The notes under the pieces: generated by a model
The model's input: the letters and a program-made list of their open reading frames with translations, nothing else
What the model was told of the DNA's origin: nothing
Databases searched by the model: none
Made by a program: the position numbers and the translations under genes
Assembly (NCBI RefSeq): GCF_050947335.1
Contig: NC_134983.1
Location: 2,604,001 to 2,668,000, forward strand
DNA: 64,000 nt
Direction of reading: 5' to 3'
DNA from: Megachile rotundata
Taxonomy: Eukaryota; Arthropoda; Insecta; Hymenoptera; Megachilidae
Part shown: positions 1-13,500 of the stretch, one piece after another
How the letters are laid out: the number at the start of each line of letters is the position of its first letter
Numbering within the stretch: position 1 is the stretch's first letter

Positions 1-152
1 AGTGCACCCCTTGGGCAGCTATGCACCAATCCCAGTGCCTCTGCCATTTTTGGAAAGCTTCCTAGAAGTCTTCTTGTCGAAGCATGTCAAGCACCTGCTG
101 CGATTCACGTTGAATCTTGTCCACCATGTCAAATTGGCGACCCTTGAGCTTT
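1..152 (-). pseudogene. mariner transposase C-terminal remnant
   Basis: Read on the - strand, one frame carries the C-terminal pattern of mariner-family transposases: a KLKGRQFD start, an IQRESQQVLD helix, then EAFQKWQRHWDWC, which matches the usual F..W..RW..C ending. One in-frame TAG lies between the helix and the EAFQKW part, so the copy is dead. The N-terminal part and the DDD catalytic triad would lie left of the window or are lost. Family assignment rests on motif recall only. Confidence 0.7.
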
Positions 153-187
153 AATTTTTTTTTTTATATCCCTTTGTTCCAATTTAG

Positions 188-1010
188 AGTCCATCGTGGT
201 TTCGCAAAGGAGAGCGTGCGGATGCTACCATAAACTTGTATAACACAGAATTCAATGAAGATATCACTTCTAAACTTTGTGTCATATATCTCAAAGATTG
301 TTATTCATATGTCCTGCAAGCGTAAGTCGATTGTGTGATCCGTTTGGTCACAACAGACACAATCCCGGAACTTAATAATCGCACCTCGTATTCTATTGGT
401 CAATTAGGTAGACAATATCATTAAAATAGTAATGTATGTTTCTTTAATCATTAGTTGAGTTATAGATAGAAGTCAATGTGGCATCGCACTTACATGCCAA
501 ATAAGCCAAAAATGTTCAACTTTACATATGCATAATTTTTTAACTGCTGGATTCCTAACATTAAGACTTGCATTTTTGTTTTTTAGGCTTCAAAAACTAT
601 TAAAACCACTAAATGGTAAAAAAAAGTGTGCTCTAAAGTAAAGTTTAGCTTACCAAAGTATTCTATCTTCCAACAGTATATTTGAGAATGCTTTGTTGAG
701 ATGTCTAAAACTTATGACAAATGCAGCATTTTCCATTATTCCTAATTCACCATTTTATCTTACAAAATATGTGTGATCTCAAAGAAAAGATTCTGCAGGG
801 CATCTAGAAAAAGTAATTCAACAGCATGAAAGTTTGGATGAAAAAGTTATTAGTTGAGATTTAGTTAATAATTTTTTAAATTTAGTTAGAAATCATGAGG
901 AGTGCCTGAAATTTCAAACTGTTGAAATATTAAAATAATGTATTCAAGAATTTATTACAGATTGTAATCAATGGCAATATAAAATTACAAGTTTCTCATA
1001 AAAATAGAGA
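188..1010 (+). pseudogene. decayed coding stretch of unknown family
   Basis: A stretch at 188-321 reads without stops (begins SPSWFRKGERAD, ends CYSYVLQ) between a good pyrimidine-rich acceptor (ends at 187) and a GTAAGT donor (322). A TTTTTTAG acceptor at 586 opens a second stretch in compatible phase, whose frame stays protein-like to about 1000 (pieces such as NALLRCLKLMTNAAF, GHLEKVIQQHESLDEK and NHEECLKFQTVEILK) but is broken by stops near 639, 777, 858, 942 and beyond. This is what an old gene copy that has picked up stops looks like. I do not recognise the family. It may instead be transposon-derived, since a mariner tail lies immediately to the left on the other strand. Confidence 0.45.
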
Positions 1011-1019
1011 ATTATTACA

Positions 1020-2280
1020 TAGTGACTCGAAGTATTGTAAATGCTATTAATTCACTTTTCTATCGATTATTGCGAAGTGACACGTTTAAAATATACTTCT
1101 TTATTTTATTCTTTCGTGTCAATAGCCGATACAGAACTGTCGCTAACGACACAATGCTTAACAAGAAGTTATCTACGTATCCCAACTTCAAAATGTATTA
1201 ACCGTATAATTCTCTTCTACATGTTCATTTAACCATTGTATCAATAATTTTGTTTATTTTAGATTTCTATTTACTGATTCATCTTTTCGTAAATTCTTAA
1301 ATATTTATTAACAATCTTTACACTTGTTTTCTTTCGAAACCATTTAAAACATTTCAAATATAATTCATTACAACACCAAATTACTTTCAGAGTCTACAAT
1401 TATACGTATACCACATTTATGAATATTGGTATACTTCTATATTACTTCTACTTACTATAGTTACGATATTTATGTGTCACGTATATATTAGTAACCGACA
1501 GTGTATATTATTATTATAGTCCTGAGTAACAAGACTCCACTTTTGAAAATTGGATTTCGGTCCTCACTTGAGCGGTGTTGTCACGTTGTTTAACAGCGTT
1601 AATACCATAGTTGGTTGTACTTGTGTAATCATTTTTTAATGTAAATTAACTTGTTATTGCCACGAAATTAAATACAATAAAATAATAAATTATTTTACTT
1701 ATTGTAACAATAAATTATCAGTTGCTGTATAATATTTTGCAGATTTAAATAAAATACATTTATATTACACTACTTCATATTTATTGTATTAAGTTTTATT
1801 GTTGAAATGAATATTTACTATATATATGTGTGTATATTTTTTATTAGATGCGTTATCGAAAAACATATGAAAACATATATGAAGATATCACATATAACGT
1901 GCATATATGGTATTTGAATAAATGTCAGTTATCAATGGTAGTTACAGTTGGCTGCAGTGTCAAGTAGGTGACAGCACGGTGACAGTACTTGTAATAATCA
2001 ATTTATTTTGTTCGTTGAAGGTAGCAAACATTTTTTCTGACAGATTTTAGAAATGAAATATATTGCTTAATTCATTTATATTAGTGTTTCTTAATTAGTA
2101 GATAAGATATAAGAAAATATGTGTATAATTTTTCTGTGCACCGACTTACTAAAGATATAAATAATATAATATTTGTTATTAATATAAATTAAAAAAGCCA
2201 TACTTTAATCGTTTAAATAAAATTTTGGTTTGATATACAAATTTTTTATTAGTTTCCAATTTATTAAAAAATTCGTCAAG
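1020..2280. other. AT-rich upstream region of the dynein light chain gene
   Basis: No supported gene. The short open frame near 1041-1232 has no homology I recognise and sits in AT-rich sequence. The promoter and 5' untranslated region of the downstream Tctex-type gene should lie in the right half, but I cannot point to a TATA box or initiator with confidence. Confidence 0.4.
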
Positions 2281-2304
2281 ATGATGGAAGATATGCAAGA
2301 AGAG
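2281..2304 (+). CDS. Dlc90F: dynein light chain exon 1 (coding part)
   Basis: Encodes the first eight residues, MMEDMQEE. The donor GTTAGT follows directly after GAG (phase 0). An untranslated leader must precede it. Confidence 0.9.
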
Positions 2305-3812
2305 GTTAGTATTCACTTTTTTCTGAAAATATTTTTAAATACCCTAACAGTTTATAGTTTACTATAACAGCTTAAATTCTACTTTTTTTGGAAGAATAAC
2401 ATTTTACACGTTTTTTATATTAAATTCTTCAGTCCTTTGAGTGATATAAATCATTTTGTTTGAATCAGGAATTAACTTTAATTATCTCTTTTAAATTTCT
2501 AGAAGATTTGGTAAATTCCTGTTAGTAATTAATATAAATCTACCTATGTATTGTTTTACAATTAGATACTGTAATATTTAAGTTTCAATGGAATTTATTT
2601 TTCATACTACACAATGTGCTTTGAATAAATGGATTATAAAATAGTCGGGTAGGTACTAGAAAGTTACAGCAATATTGTTTTTATATGCAAGTTTAAATTA
2701 TGTCTATAAATTATACAGAATACTCTAGAATTGGTAGTAAAAAATAAAATAGCTTAATGTATAACTCAGAAGAAGGTAAAATTGCCTTATATATATATAT
2801 ATATATATGTATCAAAAATGCACTTACTCCGAACTATATCCTCCTAAAGTTTTATAAAAAAATGTTTCTTTAACTGAAATTTTAGATATAACAAATTTTA
2901 AATATGCTAATAATTTGTTATGAAAAATATGGAAACAAATATTTTTTAACTTTTATTTTTTTCATGTCATAGATTAAATTAGAGCTGATTAACTTGATAC
3001 CATTATTCTGCGCTAGAAGTCTTACACGAACTATGTAATTTGTATATGTACGAAACAGGTTGACTATTTCAAAAACCATTTATTCCAATAAAGTTCAATG
3101 TACAATTTAATTGTTAAAAATGAGATAATACATTATTTTCCCGTGGTTGAAAAGTCATATATGTATCTCCAGTAGTTTCAAAGTTACAAGATTCTTGCAT
3201 GTTTAATTTGTTAAATTCCTCTCTTAAAGTTTGAACATTTGAATAATTTGAAATTTAAGGTGTTGATTAATTTTATTCATAAGAATAAATAATTTTTGTG
3301 AATTATTATTTATACAGTAAAATGCAAGGTAAGAAAGTTAAATATTTACATAATTTTTTTGATATTTTATTGTTATAGATTCAGTTTGTGGTGGATGATG
3401 TAAGTAGAATTATTAAAGAGGCAATTGAAATGAATATTGGTGGAAATGCTTACCAACATAATAAACTAAATCAGTGGGCATCGAATGTTGTTGAAGGATG
3501 TTTGGGTAAACTTACAAAACTTCAGAAACCATATAAATATATAGGTGAGTTTTACTACATTTAAGAAAATTAATTTTTTTACTGTATGCTAGTAGCATAG
3601 AAAATTAAATTGCTTAATTTTATTTCAATTTTTATTTAATTTACATATTTAAAATTCTTTTAGTTACCTGCACCATCATGCAGAAAAATGGAGCAGGATT
3701 GCATACAGCAAGCTCGTGTTTCTGGGATAATGCAACTGATGGAAGTTGTACAGTACGTTGGGAAAATAAAACAATGTATTGTATTGTTTCTGTATTTGGC
3801 CTGGCAATTTAA
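2281..3812 (+). CDS. Dlc90F: dynein light chain Tctex-type (DYNLT1-like), complete
   Basis: Non-catalytic light chain of cytoplasmic dynein; in this family a dimer binds the dynein intermediate chain N-terminus and helps link cargo for minus-end transport on microtubules. Three coding exons: 2281-2304 (MMEDMQEE), 3379-3544 and 3664-3812, with GT-AG junctions in phases 0 and 1. The joined product is 112 aa, the usual length. The C-terminal half is close to textbook: VTCTIMQKNGAGLHTASSCF, then WDNATDGSCTVRWENKT and a hydrophobic VSVFGLAI end. The N-terminal helix region (FVVDDVSRIIKEAIE) also fits. The start is the first of two adjacent Met codons; the second could be used with no functional change. 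The fly symbol is given as the likely ortholog. The gene ends 590 bp from the stop of the convergent pseudokinase gene. Confidence 0.96.
2789..2810. repeat. (TA)n microsatellite
   Basis: About ten TA units in the first intron of the dynein light chain gene. Confidence 0.85.
3379..3544 (+). CDS. Dlc90F: dynein light chain exon 2
   Basis: Preceded by a TTGTTATAG acceptor and followed by GTGAGT. Encodes the helical N-terminal half of the Tctex fold, from IQFVVDDV to KPYKYI. Ends in phase 1. Confidence 0.95.
3664..3812 (+). CDS. Dlc90F: dynein light chain exon 3 with stop
   Basis: Acceptor CTTTTAG; encodes the strand-rich C-terminal half that forms the dimer and intermediate-chain surface in this family, and ends at TAA (3810-3812). 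Confidence 0.96.
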
Positions 3813-4401
3813 TTGATATTAGTGTACTAACTGTTTCTAACAGATGTTAAAGAAAAATACTAAACTTTTGTTTAATACGTTGCATAAATTATAGCAAGTA
3901 TGATATAGGAAAAATGGAATCTATTTTTCATAATAGCTTTTTCTTTTCAATAATATTATGTATTTTTTATATTGCAAATACATAGTGCTTGAAATACTAA
4001 ATTGTATTCATTAATTGTAGTATTTATATAAGTTCATGAACTAAAGATTAATATTAAAATGATTTATTGTGTTGTATGTTTCATATAAATGATACTATTT
4101 ATTATTTACACATATGTTTTACATGAAAATATTACTGCATTTAATTATTACAGTACTTTGTAGTAGTTGATCATATATTCTACGTAACATAAAAATACAC
4201 AGTCATGTATTAACTGATATATATTAAATTGCAAAATATATGAATATTTTTTTGTAAATGAACACGAAATATGTGTATGCTTTTGATCTTTAGTATTGAT
4301 TATTCCAACTATAATTGGAACTTTATGTTTATGTATGAAATTTAATAAATTATTAGCAATACTTCAAATAAGGTAAACCATAATTATTATTCCATAGTAT
4401 T
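3813..4401. other. convergent intergenic region, shared 3' ends
   Basis: Only 589 bp separate the stop codons of two convergent genes. An AATAAA at 4344-4349 on the + strand could serve the dynein light chain mRNA, and a TTTATT at 4063-4068 (AATAAA on the - strand) could serve the pseudokinase mRNA. If both are used, the two 3' untranslated regions overlap by about 280 bp. No other coding sequence is seen. Confidence 0.5.
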
Positions 4402-4536
4402 TTATAGCTCTGTCATCTTAAGTAAGAAATCTTCGTCAACCGATAAATCTTCGTCTAATAAAACCATGTTTACGTTTAAACTGTCGCCAAATTCATCATC
4501 TATATATAAATCTTCAATAGTATTATCAGGAACATC
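4402..4536 (-). CDS. pseudokinase gene, last coding exon
   Basis: The acceptor TTTACAG is followed by 45 codons ending in TAA (4402-4404). The peptide is strongly acidic: DVPDNTIEDLY, then LLDEDLSVDEDF and a KMTEL end. Only phase 0 is open, which matches the GTAAGC donor at 5379. Confidence 0.85.
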   Translation of the reverse strand, partial: DVPDNTIEDLYIDDEFGDSLNVNMVLLDEDLSVDEDFLLKMTEL

Positions 4537-7500
4537 CTGTAAACATATTTTAATATACATTTCACAATAAAAAAACAAACGATTTTGTATTATGTATAAG
4601 TTTAACGTAGTTTAAAATTCGGTTTAATTATATGTATAGAGTTATTTCATTTGAAAAGGGAAAAAATCATGTTCGACTTAAATTTTTATACAAATATCGT
4701 AATGTTGCAAATTGTATATAAATTAATATTAATTTTAATGTATTTAAAATAATATGCGTATAATAATACAAAAATAATATAAATAAACTTAAATTTTAAA
4801 TTATGCAATGCTCAAGTAAATTATGTGAAATAATAAAAAAGTTAAAAAAAGCTAATTTGTAAAAACAACTGACAGTATATACAATATATACGTAATTTCG
4901 CCATATATGAAAGAGATAATTTTATACGAAAAGATAAGATAAAAATGTAGAATAAAATGTTTTTGAATATTATTTCATTTTTTAGGAAATCAAAAATAGT
5001 TGTTTTGGGTACAAACGCACTCGGTTGACTTCTGCCGACTGATATCGCTGTACATATAAGATAATCTGCTTATTCAATGTCATTTGGAAATTTAAAGTAT
5101 TAAATATTGGAGAATTTGGGAGTATAGAACTTGATAATTTCAAGTTAGTCAGATAATTAAGAACTATTTTTAAAACTGATAATTTGTTTGCACTATTCGC
5201 TATGTTCGAATCTGATGAACCATTAATGTTCTCCCATCTAACTGCATCCATGGAAGTTTTTCTTCAAAAATTTTATTTTACATTCTCAACTTATATTTTA
5301 ACTGTGTTATACCGGAACACCCCGTACAATTACAGTCTATAAAGTACTTCATAGTTAATGTATTCAATGAAGTGCTTACCCCTCTGCGTATAGGTAATTT
5401 CCCTAAAGCCGAGTTATTCATTGATCTCAATTGACTCAACGCTGCTGGTAAAGAACGTCTCCTTGGTAAAGCATTTCGATGACACGACTTACAATTTTTG
5501 TTTTTTGGAGTATCATTTAAGAACATCAAATCAAAATTCTCCGTTGATTTCTTCTCGTTTTCCTTTATTTCTATCTGAGCATCAACATCACTGATATCGA
5601 TCGTGACCGCGGTTGATTGCACAGTCTCTAAGGAATTATCTTCTTCAACATTGGTTATTTGATCGTTCGAAGATTCTGTTAGTTTACTCGACTTTATATC
5701 ATTGCACGAGCTATTAAACTCGCTTGACACTTCAGCAATTGATTCGCAGATGAAACTTCTACCGTACGATGCATCATAGGAATAACTTGGTTTCTCGTGA
5801 CTAATAATATTGACAGTGATTTCGTTTTCAGATTTGTTTTGATCTACGTTACTGTCTATGTTACTGCTGAAAATATTCTCATTTAACAAAAATGATACGT
5901 TGTTCGTTGTTGATCTTTCAATGATTTTAATTTCTTCATTGTCTTTGTTCGTATGTAAATCGTACAACTCTTCAAACATAGACTTGCATGTTTGGCCATT
6001 GTCCACTTCGACTTCAAACTCCTGATAAGATTTAAATGGAAGTGATGTACAAGAATCGTCGGTGTTCGGAGTAACAGGGCGTACAATTTTTGTGGCACGG
6101 TCCAACGCATCTTTCAAAACTTGCAATGATTCAATCTGATTGTGAGTATTCGAAATTTCGGCTGAATCGCTTGCATTCTCAGAAATCTGCGTCGATTTTT
6201 CTTGGTCGTTTTCCGTTGTAGAGGCTAATCATTAGAGCAAAGATGACAAAAGATTACAAATTTTGAAGAAATATAATCTAATTACAATATCTTTCTTATG
6301 AGATTAGCATAATGAAAGACAAATAAATTACTACTTGTCATGTACAAAACGCATGTATAAAAAGCTAAGGTCTATATTTATTTTGATTCAAAGATGAATG
6401 AAAAACAAGATATATTTTTTGCAATTACGTTCTTTTAGCTTTACAAAGCTAAAATGAGGTATAAACAGTAAAAAATATGGTAAAAATACCATTCAGGTTA
6501 AGTTAAGCTGGGTTAAGTTAAAGTTATAATTAATTGAGATTAGAATGAGGGTTACTTAAATTAGATGGATGACGTCAGCTCTATTATCCGCAGCGAATGT
6601 GACAAACAATTTACTAGTACTAGCTTCATCTTATTTTAAAATCAAAATATCGATATATGGATTTATGTATTACCTTCTAGCTTATTATTTACTACATAAG
6701 TATTGTCGCCCTGTACTGAAAAAATCGATTCGCTCGTTCTAGGTATGGTAAAAGTTTCGGTTGAAACTGTTTCGTTATCATCCGCATGTTGCGCAGGATA
6801 TTGTGGCTGTAAAAAAAGGAAAATCATAGTTGCAGTTATTTATTAATTTCTCTTCTTAAAATTCACTTAATGTGTTTTTAAATCTACAATTATTATAGTA
6901 ATTCTATAATAATTACTTACTGATTCATCAGAATATGATTTCCGCATTTTGGACAAACAAATTAATTTCTCCTTCCTCCATAACGAAGTTTCAAAAAAGC
7001 TTTGAGGATCTGAATTTAATACTTTTGGTTGAATTATTGCATCTTTAATACTTTCAGGTGTGTGCATGTAAGGAGTCTATAAAAATGAAAAGGTAATAAA
7101 AAATCATTCATTTGAAGACGGGTTCGATAAAGTTCTTGGAGAAACATTTGTAAAAAAAAGCATACCTTTCGACATTGTTGCGAAGACGATTTTATATAAG
7201 TAGAGTCGTATTGATTGGGACATTTATTGTATTTTGGTTCGAAGCTAGTTTTATGGCTGGCTGGCTTATGTGGTTCGTAAGATTTACTTTTTGTTTCATC
7301 GAGTATTCTGTTTTTGTCATTTAAACCTAGGGCAACACGTATATAAACAAATTTTATTAAAGAATTACATAAATTAGTACTTGTAGATTAGTAATTGAAT
7401 AAAGTATAAACTGTATACATTCCTGCTTAAAAATTGTAGGACACTTATTAAAATTTCATAAAGGTCTAAAATTCTAAAATATTTAAACTTTGCGCATTTA

Positions 7501-10500
7501 TTTATAGGAGTACTTAATATAAGAGATTATGTTCATCCCGAAATTAATAAAATACTTTTAAAGCTCTTTTAACGGTGCCTCTATACAGGTTTCGTTATTT
7601 TTTAGTATGAACGAATAACAAATTCATTTCTGTTTATTTTCGCGACATATTTGTTCGAATACTTTTCTTATAATACTTCAATATTCTTTATTACTTCGGA
7701 GCTAAGTTGCATTGCTATTTCTCCTTTCTATAAATATTTCTTCGTCACGACTTTTTCCGATGTATCTTCTCGGTGTTATATCCGTTACTAAGCAAAAGAT
7801 GAACACAAAAACGGGGTGGACAGTTACGTGGAAACAGTTCAGAAACGAGATGTTATTCAGGTAATGCAAGAAGGTTCGTGTCTTTTTCTTCAGAAGATAG
7901 ATATCTCTACACTATATGTCTAAATGATATATATCATTAAATATGTGATTCCTCAAACCAAATGAGTATACTTCCATCAAAGAAAAATATAATTTATTAA
8001 TATAAAACTTGACTTAAAAAAATATAATTTTTTAATTTAAGATATAGTAGAGAATATTATAGGAAACATATTATAGTGTTTAATCAAATGCAGAGGAATG
8101 TACATTTCAGGATCATCAAGATCGACGAAAAATTTCTATATTAAACCGATATCAAACATCCCACTGTATAAATTGTAAGACCATTTTTTGTTATGTAATG
8201 TTTGTAAATAAAATATTTCTGTTAATATTATATTTGCAACAAATATGGATAAATATGGTCAGGCAGTGTGTACAGGAATAACTTTTATTCAAAGGACTAA
8301 AAAATAAATTCCAGTACGTACTCGTTTCCGCGGAGGTGTGCGACGAATCGCTGCCGTAGAAGAAATGTTCCCTCCTGTTCGCCAATACTTTCTTCAGCTG
8401 TTTCAAATTGGTTCTCGCGTCTTTGAAGGACTCGTCATCAGTGGAATCCAACAACGGTGACGAGTACACCGACGTGGTCCTGGATTCCACCGTTTCTTGT
8501 GGTCCTTTTACCCTCTTGTAAGTGCTGCTCCAAGGTTGAGAAGTCTCCTCCGAGTTAGCTTCATCGTTCGGACCGATATCCGAAGCTTCTAAGTTGCAAT
8601 TCGAATAGTTATGTTTCTTATAATTATTTTGCGTGGCACAAAGCATATTCATGTTTTTCTGTAGGTTTTCCTTAGCGATGGGTTTAACATCTTCGCCAAA
8701 AAAGTTTACTTGTTCGATGTGAGTCGTGGCTTTCACGTTTCCGTTTTGTTTCGACCGTTTTTGGTATAAATACTGTTTTGTCGGTGATTCCGGAATTTTC
8801 GCTGAAATACTTCTAGTTACTTTTGAACTCTTGTTTCTAGAGATCACGGAGGGAGATCTTGTCACGGGAAGAACGAAAGTCTTTCCAGTATCGTTGTTGT
8901 TGTTAGCGTACTGGTCGATGTACACTGGTTCCTCGTCTTCGTATTGCATCTGGAGATGTCAGAAATAGTATAATGATTTTTTGTAATCCATTTGACATAA
9001 ATTTTGACTGAAGAGCCCGTATTTAAAAGTTTTAGGATACTTAATTTCATATAAAGCAAAAATTATAAAATCATTTAGAAATTCAACCTTTATCTGGTCA
9101 AAGTGATGGTATGTCAATTTAAAAATTAGTACTGCATCTATACTTTTGGAGGCCCTAGTCGCATCCTTATTACAAAATCTCAAAGCAAATTCATTTTTGT
9201 CAATTGAATTCAAATACGTTTCTGTTTTTAAGTTTATTAAATATAAAATACGACATTTGTATAATAACTTATTTATATTATTAAGAAAAATTATAGTATT
9301 AAGAAAAAAGTATAAAAAAAAGCCAGTTCAAATTTAAATTGAGTCTGTTACATTTTATTTAATTAATAACAATGTGTCACTTATTTTACTTTGGTACAAG
9401 TTGCATTTTAAATAATTTTGTATTCATTCCAACATTGAAACCAGCGTATTTATACGAATTTATAATTAAGTCATTTTCTTGTTTTATCCCTGTTAAAAAT
9501 TGCTTATCTTCGTCAATAAATTTTTCTGAGTTAATAGTGGTCCTATACTTTTAAATAGTTTTATATTCTTGTATTAATTTTTCGAAATTTTGCAAGAATT
9601 TTATACTAGTTTTATACTCTTACATTAACTTCGACATCAATCACACGTTTTTTTATTCCTTTTCTAACTTTTAATTTTTATACAATAAATTTAAAAGATA
9701 TAAAAATAAGTATTTTACTGTGTAATTTTAACTTGACTATTCTTTCTCTGACTTGAAAAGAAGAGAAACGTTTTAAAATGTGGACACATATAATAAATTG
9801 AGGCACCAGTTTAATACGCCTTCGAATAAATGCGGCCTTGATAGCATACTTAATTTCATATTAAGCTGAGAGAAATTATCAAATCGTTAAGAAGTTTAAA
9901 TCTTATTAGGTCAAAATAATGATATTAAATGTTCGAATTCAGAACGAAAGCTGATGATATAAAAATACTATAACATATGCCACATCAGTTATAGAATAAA
10001 GTTTGCAGCACGTTACTCTAAGATCTTTTATTATTATTTTAATTATACTGTTCTGTTGTCAGGAAACTGTTTAATTGCGTATTAACTTAATAGTGTTTTT
10101 GACAATTACTCAACGTTAAAAATTCAAGCTATTATTGGAAGGCCCATCTAGTGATTTTTAATAAATCTAAAGCTTTAAATGACCGTAAGATAAATATCAA
10201 TATATGCAGTTTCTTTGCTATAAAATTGTGTCATACTTAATATTTGTCGAAGCTAGTCATTGCCACACTTTTATAATAATAATAATAATTAATTTCATAA
10301 TGTTTGTTATTATAGTATAATAACGGTTTTACAGATCAGAAACTGAAGTAACTTTTTGATTTTTTTTTAAATTTTAGTGTCAAAATGTTTGACAACAAAT
10401 AAAACATCCAATAAAAAATGAAATAGGTAGTATTTTTGCTTAGCGGATTTTGGTAATTTTGGTACAAAAGTGATTGTTATTTCATAACTGATTGAAAATT

Positions 10501-13500
10501 TTAACAGTTTCATTTGATCTCTACAAAAATGTGCTCCCTGACATACTATAATCGTTAGTAACGAAAGGATAAACCAGCAAACATGATGAGGTATAAAATC
10601 AAACTGAACTTAAGAATTATGTGTGCAAATAAATTATTTATACAAATGAACGTCTTATTTTCATTAAAAAAAAAACAAACCTCTAATCTTTGAAGAAATC
10701 TGCGCATTCTGTTCATGTCCAATGTTCTTTTATTCGCATCCAATTGTAGTCCAGCTTCCAGTAGGTTGTTCAGCAATGGTGGAAAATCATACAAGTCCAT
10801 AGCTACACCACGTTTCCAATGTACATACTGTCTTTCCACGTCTGCTTTGCTGTATCCGCTCCATGGTACACGCACTATTCATCAATTACAGCTTTTTATT
10901 ACATGAAATTGCATATACATGTACGCCGCAAATGTTTTAAACCAATTAATATCTTAGTTTCGATTAAATATCGCAGATACTAAATAAGTAGGGTATCATA
11001 CAATACATATTAATTTCGTACATGAGCCGTTTATTTTGAAAGTGTCCAAAATTATTTTATTTTAATATCGGGATATATAAGATGTTGCGTTTTAATCTAT
11101 TTAAAACTGTTGCTAACTGATAACATGATAGTTTGATGTTCTTATAATTCTAAGTGTACATATATAATGTACCAATCCAATTGATATCATAAACATTGTT
11201 CAAAAAATGTTTTCATGACCACAAATGGATTTAAGTCATTTTCAAAATTAATAAAGAACACTTTTAAGATTAAAGAAATAACTTTTCAAATCCTTAAAAA
11301 AGTGGACAAATAAATTTCTCTTGAAATAAAAAGAAATATATACAAATGGTATTTGCACAAGGATTGAATTTTGAGTTCCATATGAATACGGTTTGTAAAA
11401 TTACTGCTAAAATTACTGTTAAATTCTGATAAATACTGATAAATTTTGATTTATCTTAATATTCCAGTAATAATTAACTGGGTTTGACTGACGCAGCTAC
11501 CGAACAAATCATATGTGGGGATTAAAGCAATTCATCTTAACAAAAATTTATTCACAATTTAGCAACACGGTGATCTATATTGACTGTTTATATTCGTATT
11601 ACTTTTTGAGAAATAAAGGTGACCTTCAGTTTTTTGAACGAAATGCCATATATTCTTTAATGTTGTACGAGAGCACGTATCAATTGTATAATTATATAAC
11701 ACGCATAATTGTAACTTTCAAGATCGTGCAAATAGAAATGAAGAAAATAAGCTGAACATTCTGTACTGGACAAAAGTTTTCATTTTATCGCCAGAAAAAG
11801 TTAAAGAAGTTTATAATTTGTATAACTTTCGGTTTTATATGACAACCATTTTCTTATAAAATTTTGCTCGAGATAACCACTTTTGAACGGATTAATATCT
11901 GAGTTCTTTTTTACATAGATACAACCACGTCAGCTGAAGGAACGATTAAAAATAACATATTGTGAAAAGTTACTATAACTTTAAGTAATAAAAAGGAATA
12001 AAGTGGTAAAGAATTTTAAGCAATACAAAATAATAAAGTAATACAAATTTTAAATAAAGTAACGAAGAATAATAAAAATAAAGAATTTAAAAAAGAAAAC
12101 TGTCAAATTATATGATCAACAATTGTTTAAAATCGACGGTTCGGAATGAGAATATATTGTTAAGTTGCTATCCACTAACCATAGAATAACCACCAACCGT
12201 ACCTAACTTACCATAAAGTCGAATTTATCTCAAAGATATAGAGGATGATTTGAACGTTGCATGACATAAGCAAAATGCTGTTAAACATTGTGCTTGTTCG
12301 GCTTTCTTTGCCTCGCCCTAGGATACCTCACATATTCTATATCAACATTTTACAACTTTCAAAAATAAAAATTTTTTAATTCTTATTATTCAACTTATCA
12401 AATTTCTGTATCTCTAAATGATCAAATTTTTATAGTTCCAAATCATAAAATTTTTACATCATCAAACTATCGAATTTGTATATTTTTAAATTACCAAATA
12501 TTTATATCTTTAAATTATCAAATTATCAAGTTTTTAAATTTTTTAATTTTTAAAACCACCAAATTATTAATTTTTCAAATCAACAAATTATCAAATTTTT
12601 AAATCTCCAAATCACCACATTATCCAATTCTCAAATTATCAAATCACAAACTTCTCACATTTTCAAATTCTCAGAATTCCAAATCACGAATTTCAAACTT
12701 ACAAATTCCGAAATTCCAAATTTTACATATTTCTGAATTCATAAATTGTTAAATTTAAGAATGTTAAAAATCAAGAGTCGCAAATGATTCCTCTGTCTAT
12801 AAAATCATGCATAAATCTTTAGTCCAAAACAAGCATTGAAGTTTAAAATAACGGTAATTGTAAATAACCTGATACCAGTCTAGTAATTACACAGGAAACG
12901 GAAATCGTCCACCCTCTATTTCTGAAAAACACTTTGCGTGTTTACATAATAGGTACAGTTGCGAAATTTTGTCTAACGCTCCTGATAAACATAAGCAGAG
13001 GAAATGAACGAGCCGTTGCATCTATTGAAACTTCAGTGAATGCGATTCCGTTTCCTTATCGGTTCTGGAACCAGTTTCATTTTTTCATCGTGATCTCGAC
13101 AGGGTTTCTGGTTTAAAACTTAATCTCGTAATCGTTCAGGTTCACATGAAGAAATCTACAAGCTTGAGATTCCGCGAATGTTCGAGTCCCGCTCAAGATG
13201 TTTCGTGAGCACCCACAGAAAGCCACGAAAAATTCGCGATAAAGAATGTTATTATCTATATTCACCCTCAATAAATTCGATTGATTTTATTTTTTTATGC
13301 ATTAAACAGTAAAATCTAAATTTTAAAGATATACTAAAACCTTAAACATTAAAATGAATCATTTTCACAGTTATTGTATTCTTTTGCTTTGAGAAATATT
13401 TAAATATTATTATAAAATGAAAAAGAAATTTTCAAATATATATGTAACTATGTTTCCAAATTTCCAAATTACCAATTTTCAACGTTATGAATCAAGTCTA

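Noticed and set aside
1041..1232. 63-codon + strand open frame
   Set aside because: Composition and lack of homology fit chance in AT-rich DNA.
4982..5251. 89-codon - strand open frame in the last pseudokinase intron
   Set aside because: A TGTACAG acceptor lies inside it and three frames read briefly like protein, but no reading joins in phase to a donor and a natural stop. The strong GTAAGC donor at 5379 and the exon at 4402-4536 explain the 3' end better.
6490..6530. Telomere-like GGTTAAGTTAAGC run
   Set aside because: The units are not TTAGG and not regular; this is ordinary intron sequence.
13181..13193. tRNA B-box-like GTTCGAGTCCCGC
   Set aside because: No A-box, acceptor stem or clover-leaf pairing could be found around it.
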